Notes under the pieces: generated by a model | Databases searched by the model: none | Seen by the model: only the letters and a program-made list of their open reading frames with translations | What the model was told of the DNA's origin: nothing | Shown: in pieces, positions 52,189 to 59,698 of the stretch | Layout: every line of letters starts with the position of its first letter | How positions within the stretch are numbered: the first letter of the stretch is position 1 | Origin: COMBO-56-21 sp963705355 | Lineage (GTDB): Archaea > Thermoplasmatota > Thermoplasmata > UBA10834 | Reading direction: 5' to 3' | DNA: 64,000 nucleotides | Assembly: GCA_963705355.1 (NCBI GenBank) | Contig: OY970070.1 | Location: 310,001 to 374,000 of the forward strand | Position numbers and translations under genes: made by a program

Positions 52189-54378
52189 ATGAAGATACCA
52201 ATTTTCTTGGTAGTATTCATTTTGACCTCGACCTGTGCGTTAGTCCTTCTGAGTCCCGGGACATCTAAGGGAGCAATCACACCACTTGGTTATTCGCTGA
52301 ATGGGAACCAGGAGCTCGTTGCAGATCCAGACAGACCGTTGGTCTATGCAGCTGACACGGACGGACACGAAGTACACGTTCTGAACGCGACCACAGAAGC
52401 CGAATTGTGGAACGTTTCCGTCGGCGCCAGCCCGTTATCTCTCGACATTAGTTCGGACGGAAGATACCTCTATGTCGCTGTCTCGGAAGCCAGCAGTATT
52501 GCTATCGTCGACCTGCAGACAAGGACTGTTTCGAGGACTATCCCTCTGACTTTCCACCCTCTAAGCATAAGGATTGGGCTTTCCGGCAGACTCTACCTCA
52601 CAGACATTCCTGAGCCCTACCAGTCAGGCGGACCCAAAGTTGTCGATGAGACCTCGGGAACGCTTCTTGAGAACTATTCGGGCTTTGGAAACTGCGTTCT
52701 TGAAATGAGCCCCAACAAGACAGTAATTCTCATGATGCAACTTGGAACGTCTCCGACGCCATTGTACAAATACTCCTGTGCTGGTCCGAACCTAGTTCTC
52801 CTCGACGAAGACAATCACGATCTCGGGGAAAACGCGCGGCAGATGGCTGTGGACTGGACGAACGAGACTGTATATCTCGTGTCTGGCTATCCGTATGGTA
52901 TTGAGATTGTCTCCCTCGCCTCAATGGATAGACTGGGGATGATCTCGGCGGAAGCATATCCGAGCGGCGTAGCCGTTTCCCCGGACCACAAGACGGTGTT
53001 CTGCACCACCATGGGCGGAAAAGACCAGCTCTGGGCGTTCTATGCATCGAATCGAACGTTGATGGCGAAGTACAAACTCAGGGAATCATCGCTCGAAATA
53101 GACCAGAGTGCATACGCAGCGATTGCGGCTCCCCCACTCGCTGGTTCCGTTGTAGCCATCGGCAAGCCAGTGCAGTTCTTGAACCTTAGCAAGCCCATGC
53201 TGTTTCCTGGATTTCCCAGGGTCGAAGAGAACGTGGGTTACAATTACTCCGGCAATATCGTTTCAGACATCTTCGTGGGAGTCCCGCCCTGCAACATCAC
53301 ATCCGGCGTGGTGGAGCTCGATGGCACGACGCTGGCATCATTTATCGAAGATCAAGCCCTGGTCGGAGTATTGCCGGGTCCAATCACAGATGGCGGAAAC
53401 CACACTGCCCATGCTCTCCTCGTTTGGGATGGCGGGTCTGTCAACATCAGCTGGACTTTCTCTGCAAGTGAGAGTGAGCACATTGTCTCGGTGATGCCGG
53501 CAATGGGTCTGGAAGTCAACTATGTTCCTGAGAACATAACTGTGGTTCTCGACCTCGGGTATCCAGAAAGGACCATGGCAGGGACCTACATTGGTCTCAA
53601 TGACGCATTCGCACCGTACGATTTCGAAAATGGCGTCATCACGATTCATACTCAATATCAGGGAACGAATCTCGTATTGCCAGGGTTGAACGAGGTTGTC
53701 CTGGACCTCAATTTCGTTCACGTAGACTACATGGTGCCAATCTACACCAGCATATCCTTGACATGGAATTTCAGCATCAAAGACGTAGCCGTGAGTCCCT
53801 CGTCGGAAGGACTGGCATGGCACAATCTGTCAAGTGGAGTATCAGTAAGACTGCCGGTTTCTTGGACCATCATGGACAATGTCACCGTTGGCGGCGTGTT
53901 CTTTGACACTCAGGCTCTCGGCCCAATCAACGGCACAACGAGGACTGTGATCTCTCTCCAGTCCGGGACTGACCCGAACGCTACTGAGGATGAACAGTAC
54001 TTGAGCTCGTTTGTTGATGAGTTTGTAACGAAGATGCAAACGGGAAACAACTCAGTGTATGTTGTAGAGGGGCCGAGTTACAGAGAGATCTCTGGACATG
54101 CTGCCGTCGTATTTGCCATCAGATGGGCAAATGAGCCGTTGGTACAGAAAATAGCTGTCATTATCGATCAGTCCACGAGCAGATACTGGATTCTGATCAT
54201 GACAGTGGAAGCATCACGTTACTTTGATGAGAATCCAATGTTCGAAGGGGTGATTTCCAGCTTCAGCACACCCATCGGGCAGGTCATCCCGGAGTTCAGC
54301 TCTCAGATGGTATTCCTCGGTGTTATGGTCACGATGATAGCTGTTGTGGTTGGCCTGAGACGATTTTCTAAGCATTGA
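52189..54378 (+). CDS. Secreted beta-propeller protein with PEF-type C-terminal sorting signal
   Basis: 729 residues: a signal peptide (1-28), a YVTN/Lactonase-like propeller in the first half (PDRPLVYAADTDGHEVHVLN, SSDGRYLYVAVSEASSIAIVD repeats begun at about residues 48 and 97) and beta-rich domains after. The C-terminus is IPEFSSQ, then a helix (MVFLGVMVTMIAVVVGL) and RRFSKH. The P-E-F motif before a membrane helix and a basic end is the archaeal PEF-CTERM signal cleaved by archaeosortase. A surface or S-layer-associated protein, rich in N-x-S/T sequons. Confidence 0.82.
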   Translation: MKIPIFLVVFILTSTCALVLLSPGTSKGAITPLGYSLNGNQELVADPDRPLVYAADTDGHEVHVLNATTEAELWNVSVGASPLSLDISSDGRYLYVAVSEASSIAIVDLQTRTVSRTIPLTFHPLSIRIGLSGRLYLTDIPEPYQSGGPKVVDETSGTLLENYSGFGNCVLEMSPNKTVILMMQLGTSPTPLYKYSCAGPNLVLLDEDNHDLGENARQMAVDWTNETVYLVSGYPYGIEIVSLASMDRLGMISAEAYPSGVAVSPDHKTVFCTTMGGKDQLWAFYASNRTLMAKYKLRESSLEIDQSAYAAIAAPPLAGSVVAIGKPVQFLNLSKPMLFPGFPRVEENVGYNYSGNIVSDIFVGVPPCNITSGVVELDGTTLASFIEDQALVGVLPGPITDGGNHTAHALLVWDGGSVNISWTFSASESEHIVSVMPAMGLEVNYVPENITVVLDLGYPERTMAGTYIGLNDAFAPYDFENGVITIHTQYQGTNLVLPGLNEVVLDLNFVHVDYMVPIYTSISLTWNFSIKDVAVSPSSEGLAWHNLSSGVSVRLPVSWTIMDNVTVGGVFFDTQALGPINGTTRTVISLQSGTDPNATEDEQYLSSFVDEFVTKMQTGNNSVYVVEGPSYREISGHAAVVFAIRWANEPLVQKIAVIIDQSTSRYWILIMTVEASRYFDENPMFEGVISSFSTPIGQVIPEFSSQMVFLGVMVTMIAVVVGLRRFSKH

Positions 54379-54564
54379 CGGCCTTCTGCTCATGGCTACA
54401 TGTACCGGAAAGCTACATCCATAGAGGCTCCTTCCAAGCATGCATGGTGATGATTCCGTCGGTTCTGACGGCGAGCCACGGCCTGATCTATCCTCAGACT
54501 CAAGAGCTACAGCCCGAAGGAGATACCAAGAAGCAAATGGGATGTAGCGTATCACCGCTAGCCA

Positions 54565-54598
54565 TTCTCGGAAAAGCCCATAGGGGAGGTAAGGCGAT
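54565..54598 (+). repeat. Dispersed repeat copy 19
   Basis: TTCTCGGAAAAGCCCATAGG then GGAGGTAAGGCGAT. The downstream ATG is 14 bases away. Confidence 0.88.
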
Positions 54599-54612
54599 TC
54601 CCGCCTGGAGAA

Positions 54613-55125
54613 ATGGCTATGAAATGCCCGAATTGCGGAACTGAGATCTTCGCAGAAGCAACATTATGTCCAGTCTGCACTCACTCCATAGAACCTTCGG
54701 ACAAGCAAGTTCCTCCATCCTCGCAAAGATTGCGGGTGCCTTTTTTGGCAATTGGCCTTCTGTCGGCAATTGCGGTCGCCATGCTACTAACCGTTGCATT
54801 GTTTCTGCCTTGGGGCGAAGACAACGGTAGGCCCAACAACCAGTTGAACGTTGGGACTTTGATAGTTACAATAGTCAACCCTTCCTACGTCGGGGCTGGC
54901 CCACGCAACTACACTCTGTACCTCAACGGTCAGCTGGAGTCGAATGGGACTATTCCGGCCGGTGAGTCGGGGATCTTTGAGAAGAACTTCTCGTGGAGCG
55001 GTTCAGAGTTGACGATTCGAGTTCACGTTGAGGTTCCAGGAAGTAGCACTCAGCCAGAAGACAGAACAATAACCCTGACATCAGGAGAGACCGAGAGGCT
55101 CTTCATTATGCTCATGACGACGTAG
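54613..55125 (+). CDS. Zinc-ribbon, membrane-anchored protein with exported beta domain
   Basis: 170 residues: zinc ribbon MKCPNCGTEIFAEATLCPVC (C-x2-C-x12-C-x2-C) at the N-terminus, a membrane helix (about 44-66) and an exported beta-sandwich-like domain (VGTLIVTIVNPSYVGAGPRN, TLYLNGQLESNGTIPAGE) with a final TLTSGETERLFIMLM. Similar architectures recur in Thermoplasmata; function unknown. Double start M-A-M; either ATG is possible. Confidence 0.7.
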   Translation: MAMKCPNCGTEIFAEATLCPVCTHSIEPSDKQVPPSSQRLRVPFLAIGLLSAIAVAMLLTVALFLPWGEDNGRPNNQLNVGTLIVTIVNPSYVGAGPRNYTLYLNGQLESNGTIPAGESGIFEKNFSWSGSELTIRVHVEVPGSSTQPEDRTITLTSGETERLFIMLMTT

Positions 55126-55218
55126 ACTTGCTGATGCACGTATGAAGTGGTAGGTTAGTTCGATAAGACGTATTTCTGTATGTGGCATGTTGGACATTGG
55201 CACTCAGGAAATGGTTTC

Positions 55219-55274
55219 CATGTTGAAGTGCCTCTCGCGCCTCAGCATAACATCCATAGGGGAGGAACGGCGAT
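55219..55274 (+). repeat. Repeat copy 20 joined to both ends of an inverted IS110 (MITE-like)
   Basis: CATGTTGAAGTGCCTCTCGC (55219-55238) resembles the complement of the IS110 right end. GCCTCAGCATAACATCC resembles the complement of its left end. Then come ATAGGGGAGGAACGGCGAT. Reads as an internally deleted inverted element in the repeat. Confidence 0.55.
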
Positions 55275-55293
55275 TCCGGGTTCGGTAGAGAAA

Positions 55294-55449
55294 ATGGAGG
55301 AACGAAGAACAGATACTGAGCAAGTGCTGCAAGACCTTCAGAACAGAGTCAAGCTGTTGCAGGATGATCCGCTTCCGGTGGTGAACGCTGTGATCTCGTT
55401 CATCACGATGATCCTCGTCCTCATAGTGTTGTTGGTTATGGTCTTCTGA
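55294..55449 (+). CDS. Tail-anchored small membrane protein
   Basis: 51 residues: a charged helical N-terminus with coiled-coil heptads (TEQVLQDLQNRVKLLQDD) and a C-terminal helix ISFITMILVLIVLLVMVF ending the protein. Start 19 bases after repeat copy 20. Unknown function. Confidence 0.55.
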   Translation: MEERRTDTEQVLQDLQNRVKLLQDDPLPVVNAVISFITMILVLIVLLVMVF

Positions 55450-55470
55450 GCGATTGAGGAAAAGGAAAGG

Positions 55471-55497
55471 GATTTGAACCTCGCCTCGGAAAAGCCT
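55471..55497 (+). repeat. Repeat copy 21, left half
   Basis: GATTTGAACCTCGCCTCGG then AAAAGCCT. It is interrupted by the inverted IS110 remnant; its right half is copy 22. Confidence 0.75.
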
Positions 55498-55776
55498 CTA
55501 TGTTGAAATGTCCCCCGATGCCTATTCGTTATCTGTTATCTTCTTCTGAATTCCCCTGATCTCACGGATTCGTTGGGGCTTTCGGACATGCCTCTATTCG
55601 CGGTTTTCCCGCACTATGGTCACTTCGTCCCTTTGTCAGGGATCTGCCCCAATCCATAGGACGCACTCGAGGTGCACTCTTTTCCCGGGGTTGAATCCGT
55701 GACTAGAACATCGTATGGTCTTTCGACTATTCGTATCCTGCGAACGCGAGGGGACGATTTCATCATAACATCCATA
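55498..55776 (-). mobile_element. Internally deleted, inverted IS110 remnant
   Basis: From CTATGTTGAA onward it matches the reverse complement of the IS110 3' end. It keeps the GCGG/CCGC hairpin (GCGGTTTTCCCGC at 55599-55611), the post-transposase segment and the last codons of the transposase (to about 55715). The transposase body is missing; a left-end-like CATAACATCC closes it at about 55765. Confidence 0.65.
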
Positions 55777-55792
55777 GGGGAGGAAAGGCGAT
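55761..55792 (+). repeat. Repeat copy 22
   Basis: CATCATAACATCCATAGGGG then AGGAAAGGCGAT. Confidence 0.82.
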
Positions 55793-55815
55793 ATGGAGGT
55801 TGGAGGAGATGGCGC

Positions 55816-56664
55816 GTGGAACCGTCTGAAGGATACGTCAATGTCTTGGGCTTCAAGCTCTACTACCGCTCGTTCGGCAGACCTGACAAGGGGACCGTGC
55901 TAGCTTTGTCCGGGGGCCCCTTCGGCGTCCACAGCATCTTACTCCCGATGGCAGACCTCGTTCAGTTCGGCTACCGCGTCGTGATGTATGACTATCTCGG
56001 GTGCGGAAGGTCTGATAGACCAAAGGATGCCAAGCACTACACGCAGAGCCGCGCGGTCGATGAGGTGGAAGGGATCCGAAAAGCCCTGAGGCTCGGAAGG
56101 GTCCACCTTTTCGGGGCCAGCTATGGGGGAGCATTGGCGCTCGACGTTGCGCTGAGATACCCGAAGAGCCTCAGAAGTCTTGTAATCTCAAGCGGGTTCG
56201 CGAGCAACGCAATACATCAATCTGTATGGAATCCCCATTTGCCGAGAGGGATTCGGGACACACTCACGAGATATGGAGACAAGGGCGACGTCAAGAACCC
56301 GAAATACCTCGCGGCCAGGGAGGTCTTGAATCGAACTCAAGTCTGTCGGTTGCGAATCTGGCCGTACGACTTGTGGTACGGGTTGAAGCTCTTCTCTGAT
56401 GACAACCTCGGTGATGATCTTCCCTCCCGGTTAGAAGGATGGGACATCACGGACCGTCTACCAGAAATCAAGCTTCCCTGTCTCATCACCGCGGGGAAGT
56501 ACGACCTAGAGACGCCGAAGAGCGCTCAGGCCATTCACCGCGGCATCCGGGGCTCGAAGCTCGTCATGTTCGAGATGTGCTCCCACGCCGCGTTGTGGGA
56601 GGACCGCGTGGAATTCATCGAACTCGTGCGAGACTTCCTGGACGGGGCGCAGACTCTCACCTAA
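55816..56664 (+). CDS. Alpha/beta hydrolase (proline iminopeptidase-like)
   Basis: 282 residues from GTG 55816; upstream in-frame ATGs would translate the IS remnant and repeat. Oxyanion segment LSGGPFGVHS (proline iminopeptidases have HGGPG), nucleophile Ser in FGASYGGALAL, Asp in AGKYDLETP and His in CSHAALWED complete the triad. MYDYLGCGRSDRP is typical. Probably a cytosolic peptidase or esterase. Start 23 bases after repeat copy 22. Confidence 0.83.
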   Translation: MEPSEGYVNVLGFKLYYRSFGRPDKGTVLALSGGPFGVHSILLPMADLVQFGYRVVMYDYLGCGRSDRPKDAKHYTQSRAVDEVEGIRKALRLGRVHLFGASYGGALALDVALRYPKSLRSLVISSGFASNAIHQSVWNPHLPRGIRDTLTRYGDKGDVKNPKYLAAREVLNRTQVCRLRIWPYDLWYGLKLFSDDNLGDDLPSRLEGWDITDRLPEIKLPCLITAGKYDLETPKSAQAIHRGIRGSKLVMFEMCSHAALWEDRVEFIELVRDFLDGAQTLT

Positions 56665-56694
56665 GAAATCTACGGAATCAAAAAGAAAGGGGTT

Positions 56695-56776
56695 CGAGTC
56701 CGAGCGCATCCTCCCTCTGATTGAACCTCTGCTCTAATCTACTGGCTGGATGATAGTGCGATTCCCACCGGGTCCG
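56695..56776 (+). repeat. tRNA-like segment D
   Basis: GAGTCCGAGC, TCTGATTGAA, TACTGGCTGG, then a T-arm-like GTGCGATTCCCACCGGGTCC. It lies between the hydrolase and ABC exporter genes; no repeat core follows. Confidence 0.55.
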
Positions 56777-56863
56777 CTCTTTCCGACTGGCGTCACCACT
56801 CTTACTCTGAAAGCCTTCGTGAAATGCTTTAAGACAATGTAGGCCTTGATGTGACGCTGTACC

Positions 56864-57661
56864 ATGCCAAACATCGCAGTCAGCATGGAAGGGGTCCACA
56901 AGTCCTACGGCACAACGGTTCAGGCTCTCTCAGGGCTCTCGCTCACGATGTTCGATGGGGAGATCCTTGGCCTCATCGGCCCCAATGGAGCGGGCAAGAC
57001 GACGACCATCAAGATTCTTGTCGGCCTGTTAGAGGCGGATGCTGGAACCGTGAAGGTCTTCGGGACGGACATCTCGAAGGACCATGTCACCTACAAGGAG
57101 CATCTCGGCTACATGCCCGAGGCGCCCCAGCTCCCGGACTATCTCACATGCTCCGAATTCCTCGGATACATCGGCCGCATCCGGAGCCTGCCGAAGGATA
57201 CGCTGAACGCGAGGGTCCACGAACTCCTAAGGGGCTTTGACCTCTCGAACAAGGCGAACGAGGCCATCGCCACGCTCTCGAAAGGCATGCGTGCGAAGCT
57301 CGCATACGCGGCGGCCACCATCCACAATCCAAAGCTGCTCATACTGGACGAGCCCATGATCGGCATCGACCCCGCCGGGCAGCACCAGCTGAAAGAGCGA
57401 ATTGCGGAGATCTCGAATTCCGGCGGGTCCGTGCTCGTCTCGACGCACCAGCTAGACACTGCTGAGAGGCTCTGCACGAAGGTTGCCATAATTCACCACG
57501 GTAGGAACGTTGCAACTGGGACGCTCGAGAGCCTCCGTCAACAGTCCCATGCGGGTGCCCACCAGACTCTGGAGGAGATCTTCCTGAAGCTCACCGAGGA
57601 GGCCCAACTGCCTGAGCAGGAGCAGCCAAAGAGGAGAGGCTTCTTCTCGAGGCGAAGGTGA
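56864..57661 (+). CDS. ABC transporter ATP-binding protein
   Basis: 265 residues: Walker A GPNGAGKTT, Q-loop GYMPEAPQLPD, signature TLSKGMRAKLAYA (degenerate LSKGM), Walker B LLILDEPMIGIDPAG and H-switch STHQL. It is of the drug/Cu-export (CcmA-like) subfamily and pairs with the permease 6 bases downstream. An exporter of unknown substrate. A TTTAAGACAA at about 56828 may be promoter-associated. Confidence 0.9.
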   Translation: MPNIAVSMEGVHKSYGTTVQALSGLSLTMFDGEILGLIGPNGAGKTTTIKILVGLLEADAGTVKVFGTDISKDHVTYKEHLGYMPEAPQLPDYLTCSEFLGYIGRIRSLPKDTLNARVHELLRGFDLSNKANEAIATLSKGMRAKLAYAAATIHNPKLLILDEPMIGIDPAGQHQLKERIAEISNSGGSVLVSTHQLDTAERLCTKVAIIHHGRNVATGTLESLRQQSHAGAHQTLEEIFLKLTEEAQLPEQEQPKRRGFFSRRR

Positions 57662-57667
57662 GTCTAG

Positions 57668-59200
57668 GTGTTTGGTCGCGTCAGCGCCCTGCTGAAGTAC
57701 AAGCTTCTGTTCTTCTTCGGGCCTTCGCTCAGGGGAAGGTACGGGCCAGCGCCGCTTATTGCGGTAGAGCTTCTATTCGGGTGGTTCGGGTTCCTGGCAG
57801 GAATCGGCATCGGTTTCGCCATCGACAGTGGGTCGAACCTCTTTGGCCTCGACCTGCTCGGGACGGTGTTCGCCACGGGATTATCGTTCGCGTTCCTGTG
57901 GGCGCTGGGCCCTGGTGTGACTGCTCACGCGTCCGAGCTGGATTTCGTGCTCACGTCGGAGGTGCGCCCGAGGGAGTACCTCGTCTCCGACATGCTCTTC
58001 CAGTTCGCCTCTATCATCATCACTGGTGGGCTCTCAGGCATCACGGCCATGTTCGGGCTATTATACGGCGCGGGGAAGCCATACTACCTGATGGGTGAGC
58101 TACTCCTGCTCGCGGCGGCATTCATACTCTTCGTGCTCATGGTCATCCAGATCACCGTTGTCCTCAAGATCAAGTACGAGAAGCTGCCAGTCAGGGTCAT
58201 CGCGATCGCGCTCCTCGTGCTCTCGCTATTGCCGGCAGTGTCGCTCCTGAACCCGAACTTCCCTCTGCACTTCGGCAACCTGCCTTTGCCTCAGACGGGC
58301 TTCGCGGACATCGCGAACAGCATCCTACAGGGAACGGTGCCAGGCGTGCAGTCGTTCGCCTACGCCCTCGGATGGTTCGCTGCCATCGCACTCACGTGGT
58401 ACGCCGTCTCGGGCACCTACATCTTCCATGGAGTCCGCCCGTCGCTCTCGGCCGGGCTCGGCCAGATTGACATGTCTCAGCGCATGCTGAGGCAAAGACA
58501 GCTAACGGGCGCGCTCGGCGGACTTACCACAAAGATCACCCTCCGGACGGATTCTGGGAGCGACCTTGGACTGATGATCCGTTTCCACCTGCTCAGGGTC
58601 TGGAGGGACGGGAGTATCCTGTTCGTACTGCTCATCGTCCTCATCACCGTGGTCGCCTACTCAGGCTCGCCATCATCGAACGGCGCCACGAGCGCGACCT
58701 CTTCGTTTCAGATGCTAACGCTCCCGATCGCCGTCCTCGCCATGAACTGGTGCTACTACGAGCGCGAGAATCTATGGGCTGTCGTGACCGCAGGCAGGTC
58801 TGTGGTCAACTACTTCAAGGGGCTTATGTTAGCGATGGCGGCTCTCGTCCTCATCGTTGCAGGGACGCTGTTCGTTGTGCTCCAGTACCTGAGGTTCGGT
58901 TCGGTCAGCGTCCAAGACCTCGTGGTGCCCATCATCTCGCCCCTGTTCGCGTCCATGATCGCGACGGCTCTGCTCACCCGCGTGAAGATTCCTCCGGGGG
59001 CGTTCTCGCCCGCGATCCTACTGGTCCTCTTCGTGACGGTGGCCGTCGGGTTCGGGGGCGGCTTCTTCGTTCAGGCCCTGGTCTCCTCGAGCCGGGTCTC
59101 ACCCGCAGCAATGTTCGCCGAGACTGTCGTCGTAGCCGGTGTCGTCGCCTACCTCGGTGAAGCGGTGGTAGGGAAGCTTGCCAAGGGATTCAGGTTTTAG
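57668..59200 (+). CDS. ABC exporter permease subunit
   Basis: 510 residues, about 12 hydrophobic segments without other domains. The N-terminus is FGRVSALLKYKLLFFFGPSL, and a middle cytoplasmic loop (about 265-310) contains SQRMLRQRQLTGALGG. Fits the large ABC-2 type permeases partnered by CcmA-like ATPases. It forms a two-gene operon with the ATPase. Substrate not predictable. Confidence 0.78.
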   Translation: MFGRVSALLKYKLLFFFGPSLRGRYGPAPLIAVELLFGWFGFLAGIGIGFAIDSGSNLFGLDLLGTVFATGLSFAFLWALGPGVTAHASELDFVLTSEVRPREYLVSDMLFQFASIIITGGLSGITAMFGLLYGAGKPYYLMGELLLLAAAFILFVLMVIQITVVLKIKYEKLPVRVIAIALLVLSLLPAVSLLNPNFPLHFGNLPLPQTGFADIANSILQGTVPGVQSFAYALGWFAAIALTWYAVSGTYIFHGVRPSLSAGLGQIDMSQRMLRQRQLTGALGGLTTKITLRTDSGSDLGLMIRFHLLRVWRDGSILFVLLIVLITVVAYSGSPSSNGATSATSSFQMLTLPIAVLAMNWCYYERENLWAVVTAGRSVVNYFKGLMLAMAALVLIVAGTLFVVLQYLRFGSVSVQDLVVPIISPLFASMIATALLTRVKIPPGAFSPAILLVLFVTVAVGFGGGFFVQALVSSSRVSPAAMFAETVVVAGVVAYLGEAVVGKLAKGFRF

Positions 59201-59248
59201 TCGGGCGTGGACTAGGATTCTTTGCCTGAAGAAGTGGGAAAGAGTTCG

Positions 59249-59366
59249 TGTCCGAGTCCATCTTCCCCCTGATCGAACTCGCGGTTTGCCTTACTAGCCA
59301 ATCTGCGGTACGGTTCCCACCGGGCCCGCCCCATCTTCGGAAAAGCCCATGGGGAGGAAAGGCGAT
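59249..59366 (+). repeat. tRNA-like segment E plus repeat copy 23
   Basis: GTGTCCGAGTCC, CCTGATCGAACTC, TTACTAGCC, T-arm-like GGTTCCCACCGGGCCCGCC, then CTTCGGAAAAGCCCATGGGG and AGGAAAGGCGAT (59335-59366). With segment C, one of two places where a nearly complete tRNA-like unit runs directly into the core. Confidence 0.78.
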
Positions 59367-59379
59367 TCCCAGAACGAGA

Positions 59380-59652
59380 ATGAGAGCGAATCCAAGATGC
59401 CAGAAATGTGGAACCGTATTGCCAGAAGCTGCCAAGTACTGCTCAAACTGTGGTCAAAGATACGTTCCCCATCCTCACTTGATGATCCTGCTAGCTATAG
59501 TCCTGATGTTTAGCATCATAACCCCGCTCGAATACTGGGCACATGAATCCAGCCAGTCTGTGATTGTCCCTGGTTTCCTTGCTGCAACCGTCCTTCTGGC
59601 AACAGGCCTTGTTCTCAGGAGCATGGCAATTAGAAAAAGGAAGAAGGTCTAG
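59380..59652 (+). CDS. Small zinc-ribbon membrane protein
   Basis: 90 residues from ATG 59380: zinc ribbon CQKCGTVLPEAAKYCSNCG (C-x2-C-x11-C-x2-C), then helices at about 34-50 and 61-80 and a basic tail RKRKKV. Start 13 bases after repeat copy 23, stop 3 bases before copy 24. Confidence 0.68.
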   Translation: MRANPRCQKCGTVLPEAAKYCSNCGQRYVPHPHLMILLAIVLMFSIITPLEYWAHESSQSVIVPGFLAATVLLATGLVLRSMAIRKRKKV

Positions 59653-59655
59653 GTT

Positions 59656-59688
59656 CGCCGGAAAGGCCCATAGGGGAGGAAAGGCGAC
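59656..59688 (+). repeat. Dispersed repeat copy 24
   Basis: CGCCGGAAAGGCCCATAGGG then GAGGAAAGGCGAC. The next gene is on the opposite strand, so here the repeat follows two gene ends. Confidence 0.86.
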
Positions 59689-59698
59689 CGTCTGTAGG

